DNA of 6,341 nt, from assembly GCA_900554405.1 (NCBI GenBank), contig USHI01000083.1, positions 1 through 6,341 of the forward strand. Direction: 5' to 3'. Below are positions 1 through 6,286 of the stretch, one piece after another. The translations under genes and the position numbers were made by a program. The DNA is from an uncultured Eubacteriales bacterium. GTDB lineage: Bacteria; Bacillota; Clostridia; Oscillospirales; CAG-382. Position 1 is the stretch's first letter. Every line of letters begins with the position of its first letter. Below the pieces are notes generated by a model that made no database searches, was not told the DNA's origin, and worked only from the letters and a program-made list of their open reading frames with translations.

Positions 1-94
1 CTGTTGGAAGGTTACATTCTTTAGATGCAGACGTTTTGCCTTTTCCTGTGCCTGCGGATACCATTCTGGTTTACTAATTCGAGAAAGGAACCGA

Positions 95-130
95 AAGAAT
101 CAGCGGGGGATCCCCCGTTGGTTCTTCTTT
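95..130 (+). terminator. Hairpin with T-rich 3' side, possible intrinsic terminator
   Basis: A 20-nt segment at 101-120 is a near-perfect inverted repeat (one G-T wobble) centred on GGGGGATCCCCC. The stem continues outward through 95-100 paired with 121-126, giving about 16 bp with a 4-nt loop. It is followed by CTTTAA rather than a pure T run, so termination is plausible but not certain. It would end transcription entering from before position 1. It finishes only about 12 nt before the ATG at 139, and no Shine-Dalgarno sequence lies between, which is unusual for a gene start. It might instead be a structured leader or a second sequence junction. Confidence 0.5.
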
Positions 131-138
131 AAGTACAA

Positions 139-693
139 ATGACGAAAGAAGAGCTCCTGCAGCGTTTCACACAAAAATTCGGCCCCCAGGAAGGCGAGAC
201 CATGGCCCGTGCCCTGGCCTTTGCGGAGCATGTCCATGCCGGGCAGAAGCGGGAGAGCGGGGAGCCCTATATCATCCATCCCGTAGCGGTAGCCGGGTAC
301 CTGCTGGACATGGGGATGGACGAAGCGACTATCATTGCCGGTCTGCTCCATGACACGGTAGAGGACGGGGATAACGTATCTCTGACGGATATCGAAAAGC
401 AGTTCGGCGTGCGCCGCTCGACAATGACGGCGATATTGCAGTCGATGGAGAAAAACGGGCTGATCCGCCGCGAAAGGGTCGGTTCGGACGGGCGTTTGAA
501 GCGGCTTGCGCTCACCGAAAAGGCGCTTGCGATCCACGAGGAGCACGAACGCCGGGTGTGCGAATTTGAGCTTGCACTGCGCGAAGGCATACCGGAACGG
601 GAGATCGCCGCGTTTTTCGCCACGGCACAAAGGCTGTGCGCGAACGCCGAAGCGATCGGAAGGCAAAGAAACGGAGAAGAAACACAGGAATGA
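139..693 (+). CDS. Chimeric ORF: RelA/SpoT HD-domain N-terminus joined to MarR-family regulator C-terminus
   Basis: The ORF encodes 184 aa. Residues about 1-90 match the start of a RelA/SpoT (p)ppGpp hydrolase HD domain: HAGQKR, then IIHP (H47), then LLHDTVED (H71-D72, E75-D76). The domain stops before the conserved distal Asp/Asn pair of the active site (D144/N148 in Rel of S. equisimilis), so hydrolase activity is not expected. Residues about 91-184 are the second half of a MarR repressor: recognition helix RRSTMTAILQSMEKNGLI, the wing with D117-G-R119 and LALT, and a C-terminal dimerisation helix. The usual MarR N-terminal helix and first half of the winged helix are missing. ATG 139 is the first start after an in-frame TAA at 130, but has no visible ribosome binding site. 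The stop overlaps the next gene as ATGA, the normal position for a MarR gene ahead of two ABC half-transporters. I infer that the native product is a full MarR autorepressor and that the left half comes from another locus or genome. Confidence 0.6.
   Translation: MTKEELLQRFTQKFGPQEGETMARALAFAEHVHAGQKRESGEPYIIHPVAVAGYLLDMGMDEATIIAGLLHDTVEDGDNVSLTDIEKQFGVRRSTMTAILQSMEKNGLIRRERVGSDGRLKRLALTEKALAIHEEHERRVCEFELALREGIPEREIAAFFATAQRLCANAEAIGRQRNGEETQE
388..408 (+). other. Probable recombination or assembly junction between RSH and MarR sequence
   Basis: This segment encodes D84-IEKQFG. The word fits the RelA/SpoT family right after HDTVED-x(n)-LTDIEK-FG, and also the MarR family just before the recognition helix (DIEK-FG-RRST). 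A shared ~20-nt stretch is therefore a natural crossover point. Codon use differs on either side. Left of it, His is CAT in all four cases, Val is mostly GTA and Ala mostly GCC. Right of it, His is CAC, GTA is absent, Ala is mostly GCG, Arg mostly CGC, and ATA and CTT appear, as in the ABC genes downstream. Confidence 0.6.
673..679 (+). promoter_or_regulatory. Ribosome binding site of ABC half-transporter 1
   Basis: GGAGAAG lies 10 nt before ATG 690, inside the 3' end of the MarR reading frame. With the ATGA stop/start overlap (690-693) it decides the start at 690 over the longer in-frame ATG at 636, and it implies translational coupling. Confidence 0.6.
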
Positions 694-2480
694 AACGTTG
701 GACATCTTATGCAAAGCCCTATCTTCCGTATTTTATCATAGGGCCCATATGTATGATAATCGAGGTTGTCGGAGAAGTTCTCATGCCCAAAATGCTGGGC
801 GCGCTTATTGACTATCTCACTTATGCGACAGCCGAAGGCGAAGAGCTTTCGCCCTTTATAGCAAGGCTTGTCGGCATTTTCGGCGAAAACACCGCGTTTG
901 TCGTCGCCATGACCGCCGGCATGGTGCTCACCGCGCTGCTGATGATGATCGGCGGCGTGGGCGGCGCTTATTTCGGCGCAAAGGCGGCGGTGAACTATGC
1001 AGCCGACCTCAGATCGGACATATTCAAAAAGGTACAGGAATTTTCCTTTTCCAATATCGACCGGTTCAGCACCGGCTCGCTTGTCACAAGGCTCACGAAC
1101 GATGTGACGCAGATCCAGAATTTCGTGAATATGCTGCTGCGCATGGCGCTGCGCGCGCCGGGTATGTTTATCGGCGCGCTGATAATGGCATTTGCCACGA
1201 ACCGGGAGCTTTCGGTGGTATTTCTCGTCTCGCTCCCGCTGCTTATCATTGCGCTTTATGCGATAATCCGCCGCGGCTTCCCGCGGTTCTCCGCAATGCA
1301 GTCGAAGATCGACACGCTCAATTCGGACATACAGGAAAACATCACGAACGTGCGCGTCGTGAAAAGCTTTGTCCGGCAGGAGCACGAAAAGCAAAAGTTT
1401 GCCGCGGCGAACGGCGAGCTTAAAAAGAGCGGGCTTTCCGCGATGCTCGTCATGATACTCATGTCGCCCGTCATGTCCTTCTTTATGTACGCAACGACGC
1501 TTGCCGTGCTCTGGTTCGGCGGCAACAAGGTCATCGGCGGCACGCTTACCCCCGGCGAGCTCACTACATTCATAACCTATGCGACACAGATACTCATGTC
1601 GCTCATGATGGTGTCCTTCCTCTTTGTCATGCTCTCCCGTGCGATGGCATCCGGAAGGCGTATTTCCGAGGTGTTGGACGAAAAGGTCGATATCACCGAC
1701 CCGGCGCCCGATGCCCGCGGGAAGACCCCTGTCACAAAGGGCAGCGTGGAATTCCGCAACGTTTCCTTCCGCTATTACAAGGGCAGCGACGAAAAGGTTC
1801 TGGATAACATAAGCCTTTCCATACCCGCGGGCAAAACGGTGGGAATAATCGGCAGCACCGGCTGCGGCAAAACGACACTTGTCAGCCTGATCCCGCGGCT
1901 GTACGATACCGATTCCGGCGAGGTGCTGGTGGACGGCAGAAACGTGCGCGATTATTCGCTTTACGACCTGCGCGAGGGCGTGGGCATGGTATTGCAGCAG
2001 AACGTGCTCTTTTCCGGCACCGTTGCGGAAAACCTGCGCTGGGGCAACGAAGCAGCAACGGATGAGGAGCTGCGCTCCGCCGCCGGCGCGGCTCAGGCGG
2101 ATTCCTTCGTTTCGGCGTTTTCGGATGGCTATGACCACCTTATAGACCGCGGCGGCGCGAACGTTTCCGGCGGTCAGAAGCAGCGGCTCTGTATCGCACG
2201 CGCGCTGTTGAAGCGCCCGAGGATACTCATTCTGGACGATTCCACCTCCGCCGTGGACACCGCGACCGAAAAGCGTATCCGCGAAGCCTTCGGCGATTAT
2301 CTCGAGGGCGCAACAAAGATAATCATCGCGCAGCGTATTTCCTCCGTACGGGAGGCGGATATGATCGCCGTGATGAACGAGGGGCGGATAACCGGTGTCG
2401 GCACGCACGAGGAGCTTTTGGCAAGCAACACCGAATACCGCGAGATATACTATTCCCAGAACGAAAGAAAGGAGGCGTGA
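690..2480 (+). CDS. Heterodimeric ABC exporter, half 1 (degenerate ATP site subunit, TM287/BmrC/LmrC-like)
   Basis: A 596-aa half-transporter with an N-terminal six-helix exporter domain (segments near 12-36, 68-94, 148-170, 174-196, 250-276, 290-316) and a C-terminal nucleotide-binding domain (about 352-590). Visible motifs are Walker A GSTGCGKT (388-395), Q-loop Q436, signature VSGGQ (492-496), Walker B ILILDD (512-517) and D-loop SAVD. Asp517 replaces the catalytic Glu and Gln548 (IIAQRIS) replaces the switch His. This pattern is the one known for the non-catalytic member of heterodimeric exporters such as T. maritima TM287. Its intact VSGGQ would complete the active site of its partner. 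The start at 690 is chosen because of the ATGA overlap and RBS; the longer ORF from 636 adds a basic tail inside the MarR frame. It acts in the cytoplasmic membrane with the next gene product. The substrate is not readable from sequence, but MarR-linked pairs are usually multidrug exporters. Confidence 0.96.
   Translation: MKRWTSYAKPYLPYFIIGPICMIIEVVGEVLMPKMLGALIDYLTYATAEGEELSPFIARLVGIFGENTAFVVAMTAGMVLTALLMMIGGVGGAYFGAKAAVNYAADLRSDIFKKVQEFSFSNIDRFSTGSLVTRLTNDVTQIQNFVNMLLRMALRAPGMFIGALIMAFATNRELSVVFLVSLPLLIIALYAIIRRGFPRFSAMQSKIDTLNSDIQENITNVRVVKSFVRQEHEKQKFAAANGELKKSGLSAMLVMILMSPVMSFFMYATTLAVLWFGGNKVIGGTLTPGELTTFITYATQILMSLMMVSFLFVMLSRAMASGRRISEVLDEKVDITDPAPDARGKTPVTKGSVEFRNVSFRYYKGSDEKVLDNISLSIPAGKTVGIIGSTGCGKTTLVSLIPRLYDTDSGEVLVDGRNVRDYSLYDLREGVGMVLQQNVLFSGTVAENLRWGNEAATDEELRSAAGAAQADSFVSAFSDGYDHLIDRGGANVSGGQKQRLCIARALLKRPRILILDDSTSAVDTATEKRIREAFGDYLEGATKIIIAQRISSVREADMIAVMNEGRITGVGTHEELLASNTEYREIYYSQNERKEA
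2468..2475 (+). promoter_or_regulatory. Ribosome binding site of ABC half-transporter 2
   Basis: AAAGGAGG overlaps the last codons of half 1 and lies 11 nt before ATG 2487. It is the strongest Shine-Dalgarno sequence in the window and supports both the chosen start and co-translation of the two subunits, needed in equal amounts. Confidence 0.8.
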
Positions 2481-2486
2481 CCGGCA

Positions 2487-4418
2487 ATGGCAAGAACGCT
2501 TTCGGAGCTGCAAAAGCAATATAACAAGGGCGGCGCTCAGGGCGGGCGCGGCTTCGGGCCGATGGGCGGCCGCGGGCGCCCGGGTATGGGCGCGGGCGGA
2601 AAGGGAAAGCCGGACACGCGCTCCGTGAAAAGACTGTTTTCCTACCTTGCGCCTTACAAATTCCGGCTTGCCGCCGTGGTGCTGTTCATGATCCTTTCCA
2701 CCGGCTCGACAATTATCGGCAGCTTTGCCGTGAAAAGCATTGTCGACGGGCTGGTATACAGCGAAACGCGCTGCTGGTTCCGCGGGACGGCGTTTGAAAT
2801 AAGCTTTTCGAACCCCGCTGCCTACCTTGCGGCGATACTTATCGTCATCGGCGCGATATACGCCGTCGGCACGGTGTGCTCCTATTTCCAGGCAAGGATA
2901 ATGCTCACCGTTTCGCAGAACGCGACGGAACGGCTCCGCAACGAGCTTTTCGAAAAGCTGCAGGAGCTTCCCGTGCGCTATTTCGACAACCAGAGCACCG
3001 GCGAAATAATGTCCCGCTTCACGAACGATGTGGACAATATCGACATGATGCTCAACAACACGCTCGTAAACCTCGTTTCGGGCGTGATACAGATCATCGG
3101 CTACGGCATAGCGATGGTGACGGCAAACTGGGTGCTTGCCGTCGTCGTTGTGGCTTTTATCCCGGTATACATGAAGCTTGCGGGCGTTATCGCGAAAAGC
3201 TCGGCGAAATACTTTGTGGGGCAGCAGGCGGCGCTCGGCGCGCTCAACGGCTATATCGAGGAAAACGTCACCGGCTCGAAGGTCGTGAAGGTGTTCAACC
3301 ACGAATCCGTCTGCGCTTCGGAATTCGAGCTGCTTAACGACGATATGCGCGAAAAGCAGTTCAAGGCGGGCTTTTACGGCGGCATAATGGGCCCGATACT
3401 CGGCAACAGCAGCCAGGTGACATACGCCGTTGTCGGCGGGATCGGCGGCATACTCTGCCTGCTCAGCGCCGCTTCCGGGCTGCCTTCCTGGATGCCGGAC
3501 TGCACTGTCGGCGTTATTGCGGCGTTTGCCCAGTTCGCGCGGCAGTTCTCCCGCCCGATCAGCGATATTTCCCAGCAGACCACCACTATATTTTCCGCGC
3601 TTGCGGGCGCACAGCGCGTTTTCGCCGTTATGGATTCCGAACCGGAACCCGCGGATGCCGAAAACGCCGTCACCGCAGACGGGATCCGCGGCGATGTCGT
3701 TTTCGAGCACGTCAATTTCGGCTATGACGAAAGCCGCATGATACTCAAAGACATCACGCTTTACGCACATCCGGGGCAGAAGGTCGCCTTTGTCGGCAGC
3801 ACCGGCGCCGGCAAAACGACGATAACGAACCTGCTCAACCGCTTTTACGATATAAACGACGGCGTGATAACCATCGACGGCAGGCCGATAACCGATTACA
3901 CGCTCGATTCGCTGCGCGCCAATGTTGCAATGGTCCTGCAGGACACCCACCTGTTTACCGGCACCGTCATGGAAAACATCCGCTACGGCAGACCGGATGC
4001 GACGGACGACGAGGTTGTCGCCGCGGCAAAGACCGCCTTTGCGCACAGCTTTATCATGCGGCTCGAAAAGGGCTACGACACGCTCCTGGAGGGCGACGGC
4101 GCAAACCTTTCCCAGGGGCAGCGCCAGCTTCTGAACATCGCCCGCGCCGCGCTTTCCAAAGCACCCATACTTGTGCTTGACGAGGCGACAAGCTCCGTCG
4201 ACACCCGCACGGAGCGCCATATCGAGCAGGGCATGGATGCGCTGATGCAAAACCGCACCACCTTCGTTATCGCCCACCGCCTTTCCACCGTGCGCAACGC
4301 GGATGTGATAATGGTGCTCGAAAACGGCGTGATAATCGAACGCGGCAATCACGAAAAGCTCATCGCCGAAAAGGGCCGCTATTATCAGCTCTACACCGGT
4401 GCCTTCGAGCTCACTTGA
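2487..4418 (+). CDS. Heterodimeric ABC exporter, half 2 (catalytic ATP site subunit, TM288/BmrD/LmrD-like)
   Basis: A 643-aa half-transporter, starting 6 nt after half 1. Residues 14-41 form a Gly/Arg-rich, probably disordered cytoplasmic extension. Six membrane segments follow (near 58-84, 112-136, 192-212, 214-236, 302-328, 340-362), then a nucleotide-binding domain (about 402-638). Motifs are Walker A GSTGAGKT (437-444), Q-loop Q485, Walker B ILVLDE with catalytic Glu566, and switch His597 (IAHRLST). The signature reads LSQGQ (541-545) rather than LSGGQ. The composite sites are thus one competent (Walker motifs of this protein plus VSGGQ of half 1) and one degenerate (Walker motifs of half 1 plus this LSQGQ), exactly the TM287/288 arrangement. 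The loop between helices 1 and 2 is long (about 86-110) and holds Cys96; Cys339 starts helix 6 on the same predicted outer side, so a disulfide is conceivable but untested. It is expected to pair with half 1 as a drug or lipid exporter under MarR control. Confidence 0.96.
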   Translation: MARTLSELQKQYNKGGAQGGRGFGPMGGRGRPGMGAGGKGKPDTRSVKRLFSYLAPYKFRLAAVVLFMILSTGSTIIGSFAVKSIVDGLVYSETRCWFRGTAFEISFSNPAAYLAAILIVIGAIYAVGTVCSYFQARIMLTVSQNATERLRNELFEKLQELPVRYFDNQSTGEIMSRFTNDVDNIDMMLNNTLVNLVSGVIQIIGYGIAMVTANWVLAVVVVAFIPVYMKLAGVIAKSSAKYFVGQQAALGALNGYIEENVTGSKVVKVFNHESVCASEFELLNDDMREKQFKAGFYGGIMGPILGNSSQVTYAVVGGIGGILCLLSAASGLPSWMPDCTVGVIAAFAQFARQFSRPISDISQQTTTIFSALAGAQRVFAVMDSEPEPADAENAVTADGIRGDVVFEHVNFGYDESRMILKDITLYAHPGQKVAFVGSTGAGKTTITNLLNRFYDINDGVITIDGRPITDYTLDSLRANVAMVLQDTHLFTGTVMENIRYGRPDATDDEVVAAAKTAFAHSFIMRLEKGYDTLLEGDGANLSQGQRQLLNIARAALSKAPILVLDEATSSVDTRTERHIEQGMDALMQNRTTFVIAHRLSTVRNADVIMVLENGVIIERGNHEKLIAEKGRYYQLYTGAFELT

Positions 4419-4498
4419 TTACAGCCCGTCGTAGCGCGGTCAAATCGTGTAACCGCTCCGCTCGCACAGAACCTTTGCACGGGGACGGGGCTTACTCT
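4419..4498 (+). repeat. Repeat A, 80-bp copy directly after the ABC operon
   Basis: The unit begins TTACAGCCCGTCGT right after the TGA at 4416-4418 and ends GGCTTACTCT, matching the 74-bp units at 6001-6222 in both end segments and the CAAATCG core. It is 6 bp longer in the middle. The hairpin arms read GTG...CAC here where the 6001-6222 copies read GGG...CCC, a paired change. Confidence 0.85.
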
Positions 4499-4541
4499 TT
4501 ACAGCCCGTCGTAACGCGCTTAAATCGGGCAGCCGTATGAG
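4499..4541 (+). repeat. Repeat A, truncated copy
   Basis: This carries the first ~43 bp of repeat A (TTACAGCCCGTCGTAACGCG, then TTAAATCGGG and AGCCG), then the sequence leaves the repeat and enters the terminator. The last A copy at 6223 is cut at nearly the same place. Confidence 0.8.
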
Positions 4542-4547
4542 TATAAT

Positions 4548-4581
4548 AAAAGACTGCAGCATTTTCGCTGCGGTCTTTTTT
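4548..4581 (+). terminator. Intrinsic terminator after the exporter operon
   Basis: The stem arms GACTGCAGC (4552-4560) and GCTGCGGTC (4567-4575) pair over 9 bp with one G-T wobble, around a 6-nt loop. Six T residues follow (4576-4581). AAAA at 4548-4551 pairs with the T run, so it could act in both directions. It most likely ends the MarR-ABC-ABC transcript and separates it from the carboxypeptidase gene. Its right arm and T run are also the first bases of repeat B copy 1. Confidence 0.85.
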
Positions 4582-4672
4582 ATAGCCGCGGTAAAGCCGC
4601 AGCAAATCTGCTGCAGCTCAATCGCGTGCAATAAAAGGGCGGGTTTGCCGCTCCGTGGGGAGGAAAACCGCC
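4573..4672 (+). repeat. Repeat B, copy 1 (divergent)
   Basis: The 54-bp core (4573-4626) aligns without gaps to the cores at 4689 and 6287: GTCTTT, TATAG, CGCGG, a central hairpin, and AATCGCG. The central hairpin here is GCAGCA-AATC-TGCTGC. After the core come GCAATAAAA and TTTGCC, shared with copy 2. A GC-rich nested hairpin then runs 4638-4672 (GGCGG...CCGCC outside, CTCC...GGAG inside). Confidence 0.75.
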
Positions 4673-4688
4673 ATTGTTCCGAACAGCT

Positions 4689-4772
4689 GTCTTTATATAG
4701 GTCGCGGAGAGGATACTGCAAATTTGTTGCAGCTTGATCGCGCGCAATAAAAACATATTTGCCTGCGGCAAA
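4689..4772 (+). repeat. Repeat B, copy 2, leader of the carboxypeptidase gene
   Basis: The core 4689-4742 is identical to the copy at 6287 at 51 of 54 positions. It contains the hairpin CTGCAA-ATTTG-TTGCAG and CGCG near both ends. Downstream GCAATAAAA leads to a second small hairpin, TTTGCC-TGC-GGCAAA (4758-4772), ending 28 nt before the chosen start of the carboxypeptidase gene. The palindrome ACAGCTGT (4683-4690) precedes it. I see no convincing -35/-10 pair in it. Confidence 0.85.
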
Positions 4773-4786
4773 GCATAGAGTGTGAC

Positions 4787-4791
4787 GGGAG
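4787..4791 (+). promoter_or_regulatory. Ribosome binding site of the carboxypeptidase gene
   Basis: GGGAG lies 9 nt before ATG 4801 but touches ATG 4792 and is only 3 nt from ATG 4795. This spacing favours the start at 4801. Confidence 0.65.
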
Positions 4792-4800
4792 ATGATGGAA

Positions 4801-6006
4801 ATGAAAAGGATATTGTGTGCGGCGCTGTGCGTGCTGGCGATAGCCGTGCCGGCGGGCGCTTCGGCGGCGGAGATCGGGTCGGTGTGCCCGTATGATGCGG
4901 TGGCGGATGAGTTCTGGGGGATAAATGTGCCCGCCGTTGCGGAATATGTTCCGGACGGCGATGCAAAGGCGCTGCTGCTGATGGAGTTTTCCACCGGGCG
5001 CGTGCTTTTTGCGGAAAACGAGACGGCGCACCTTCCGATCGCATCCGTGACAAAGGTCATAAGCACGCTTCTGATCGCGGAGGCGCTGGACAGCGGCAAA
5101 ATAACGCTCGAAGATGAGGTGACGGTGAGCGAACGCGCGGCATCGATGGGCGGCTCGCAGGTGTTTCTGGAACCGGGCGAGCGGATGTCGGTGCATGACC
5201 TGCTGAAGGCGCTTGTCGTCGTTTCGGCAAACGATGCGACGGTCGCGCTGGGCGAATATGTATACGGGAGCGAGGACTCGTTTATTGCCGCGATGAACGC
5301 CCGCGCCGCCGAGCTGGGCTGCGAAAACAGCAATTTCGTGAACACGAACGGGCTGCCCGCGGAGGGGCATTACAGCTGCGCGCTGGATGTCGCCGTTGTC
5401 ACGCGGGAGCTGATGAAGCATGAGTTTATTTTCGGGTTTACCGGGATCTGGATGGATACTATCCGCAACGGCACCTTCGGACTGGCAAACACAAACAAGC
5501 TTATCCGCTTTTACAAGGGCGCAACGGGCATGAAAACCGGGTTCCCCTCCGAGGCGGGCTACTGCCTTTCCGGCACCGCCACACGGGACGGTATGTCGCT
5601 TATCGCGGTGGTGCTGGGCGGCTCTACAAGCAAGCTGCGCTTTGCCGCGGCAAAGGGGCTTTTGGATTACGGGTTCGCAAACTACCGCGTGTTTTCGCCC
5701 GAACCGCCTGTTATCGAACCGGCAGCTGTCACCCACGGCACGCTTCCGCAGGCTGCGCTCGAGACCCCGCGCGTGGCGCTCCTGTGCGAAAAATCCGCCG
5801 CCGCGGACAACGTTCAGGCAAAAGTCGAGGTGGCGGAAAGTATTGCCGCCCCGGTCGAACCCGGCACGGAGGTCGGTGTCGTGCGCTATTACATCGGCGG
5901 CACGGAGGTCGCCTCCGCGCCTGTGCTTACTGCCGCCGCCGTCCCGCGCGTTACCTATTTTTCGCTCCTTCTTTCCGTCCTCCGCTCCGCCTTCGCTTTT
6001 TTATAG
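4801..6006 (+). CDS. Serine-type D-Ala-D-Ala carboxypeptidase, peptidase family S11 (DacF/DacB-like)
   Basis: A 401-aa penicillin-binding protein. It removes the terminal D-Ala from peptidoglycan pentapeptides outside the cytoplasmic membrane, which limits cross-linking. Residues 1-22 are a signal peptide (MKR, hydrophobic core, GASA-A cleavage site). The three active-site motifs are present in order and spacing: SVTK (Ser82, Lys85), SAN (Ser142-Asn144) and KTG (245-247). After the catalytic domain (to about 295) comes a PBP5-type C-terminal domain (about 298-380) and then a hydrophobic/amphipathic tail (about 383-401) that probably holds it on the membrane surface. Length fits the family. 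ATG 4801 is preferred over 4792 and 4795 on RBS spacing and because MKR gives a normal signal start. It stands alone after a terminator, with repeat B as its leader. Its TAG stop is part of the first downstream repeat A copy. DacF and DacB cannot be told apart from one sequence, so no symbol is given. Confidence 0.95.
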   Translation: MKRILCAALCVLAIAVPAGASAAEIGSVCPYDAVADEFWGINVPAVAEYVPDGDAKALLLMEFSTGRVLFAENETAHLPIASVTKVISTLLIAEALDSGKITLEDEVTVSERAASMGGSQVFLEPGERMSVHDLLKALVVVSANDATVALGEYVYGSEDSFIAAMNARAAELGCENSNFVNTNGLPAEGHYSCALDVAVVTRELMKHEFIFGFTGIWMDTIRNGTFGLANTNKLIRFYKGATGMKTGFPSEAGYCLSGTATRDGMSLIAVVLGGSTSKLRFAAAKGLLDYGFANYRVFSPEPPVIEPAAVTHGTLPQAALETPRVALLCEKSAAADNVQAKVEVAESIAAPVEPGTEVGVVRYYIGGTEVASAPVLTAAAVPRVTYFSLLLSVLRSAFAFL

Positions 6007-6267
6007 ACCGTCGTAACGCGGTTAAATCGGGGAGCCGAATTGCTCGCCCGCGGCTGTCGTCCGTGGCTTACTCTTTATAGTCCGTCGTACCGCGGTCAAA
6101 TCGGGCGACCTCTTCGCTCGCCCACGGCAGTCGTTCGCGGCTTACTCTTTATAGTCCGTCGTACCGCGGTCAAATCGGGGAGCCGCATTGCTCGCCCACG
6201 GCAGTCGTTCGCGGCTTACTCTTTATAGACCGTCGTACCGCGGTTAAATCGGGGAGCCGCATTGCTC
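6001..6267 (+). repeat. Tandem repeat A array: three 74-bp units plus a 45-bp partial unit
   Basis: Units start at 6001, 6075, 6149 and 6223, each with TTATAG(A/T)CCGTCGTA, at an exact 74-bp period. Units 1-3 end in GGCTTACTCT; unit 4 breaks off after ATTGCTC. Units 2 and 3 differ at six positions, all inside 32-42 of the unit; units 1 and 3 differ at about eight scattered positions. Each unit can form a hairpin near its middle (for example GGGCGA 6103-6108 with TCGCCC 6118-6123). Because 74 is not a multiple of 3, small ORFs through it change frame at each unit, which argues against coding. No gene is visible in 6007-6341. Confidence 0.93.
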
Positions 6268-6269
6268 CC

Positions 6270-6281
6270 TGCTGTACAGCA
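6270..6281. other. 12-bp perfect palindrome between repeats A and B
   Basis: TGCTGTACAGCA is its own reverse complement and sits where the first locus has the terminator hairpin (4552-4575) and where ACAGCTGT (4683-4690) precedes B copy 2. All three B copies thus follow a dyad. It could be a protein-binding site or a short cruciform/hairpin; no function can be assigned. Confidence 0.6.
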
Positions 6282-6286
6282 ATACC

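Noticed and set aside
636..692. Longer start for ABC half 1 at ATG 636, adding 18 residues
   Set aside because: The added residues are very basic, lie inside the MarR frame and match no exporter N-terminus. The ATG at 690 has the ATGA overlap and a well-placed GGAGAAG.
267..4352. A 1361-codon open frame on the minus strand across both ABC genes
   Set aside because: It is antisense to two well-supported genes that lie in the same forward frame with strong codon bias, which suppresses stops in the antisense frame. Its translation is rich in Arg, His and Ala with no recognisable domain, and no RBS supports it.
4674..4701. Promoter TTGTTC ... TATAGG before the carboxypeptidase
   Set aside because: The boxes are weak, and the equivalent -35 spacing is not kept upstream of the copy at 6287, where TTGCTC lies much farther from TATATA.
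4537..4737. Plus-strand 66-codon ORF between the exporter and the carboxypeptidase
   Set aside because: It runs through the terminator and both B repeats, has no Shine-Dalgarno sequence, and its sequence is explained by the repeats.
6040..6228. Plus-strand 62-codon ORF in the tandem array
   Set aside because: It is made entirely of 74-bp repeat units whose period breaks the frame, and its translation is low-complexity Arg/Ser-rich.
6001..6267. CRISPR array or integron attC array
   Set aside because: Whole 74-bp units are alike, so there is no short repeat with unique spacers, and no cas gene is present. No attC core sites or integrase were seen.
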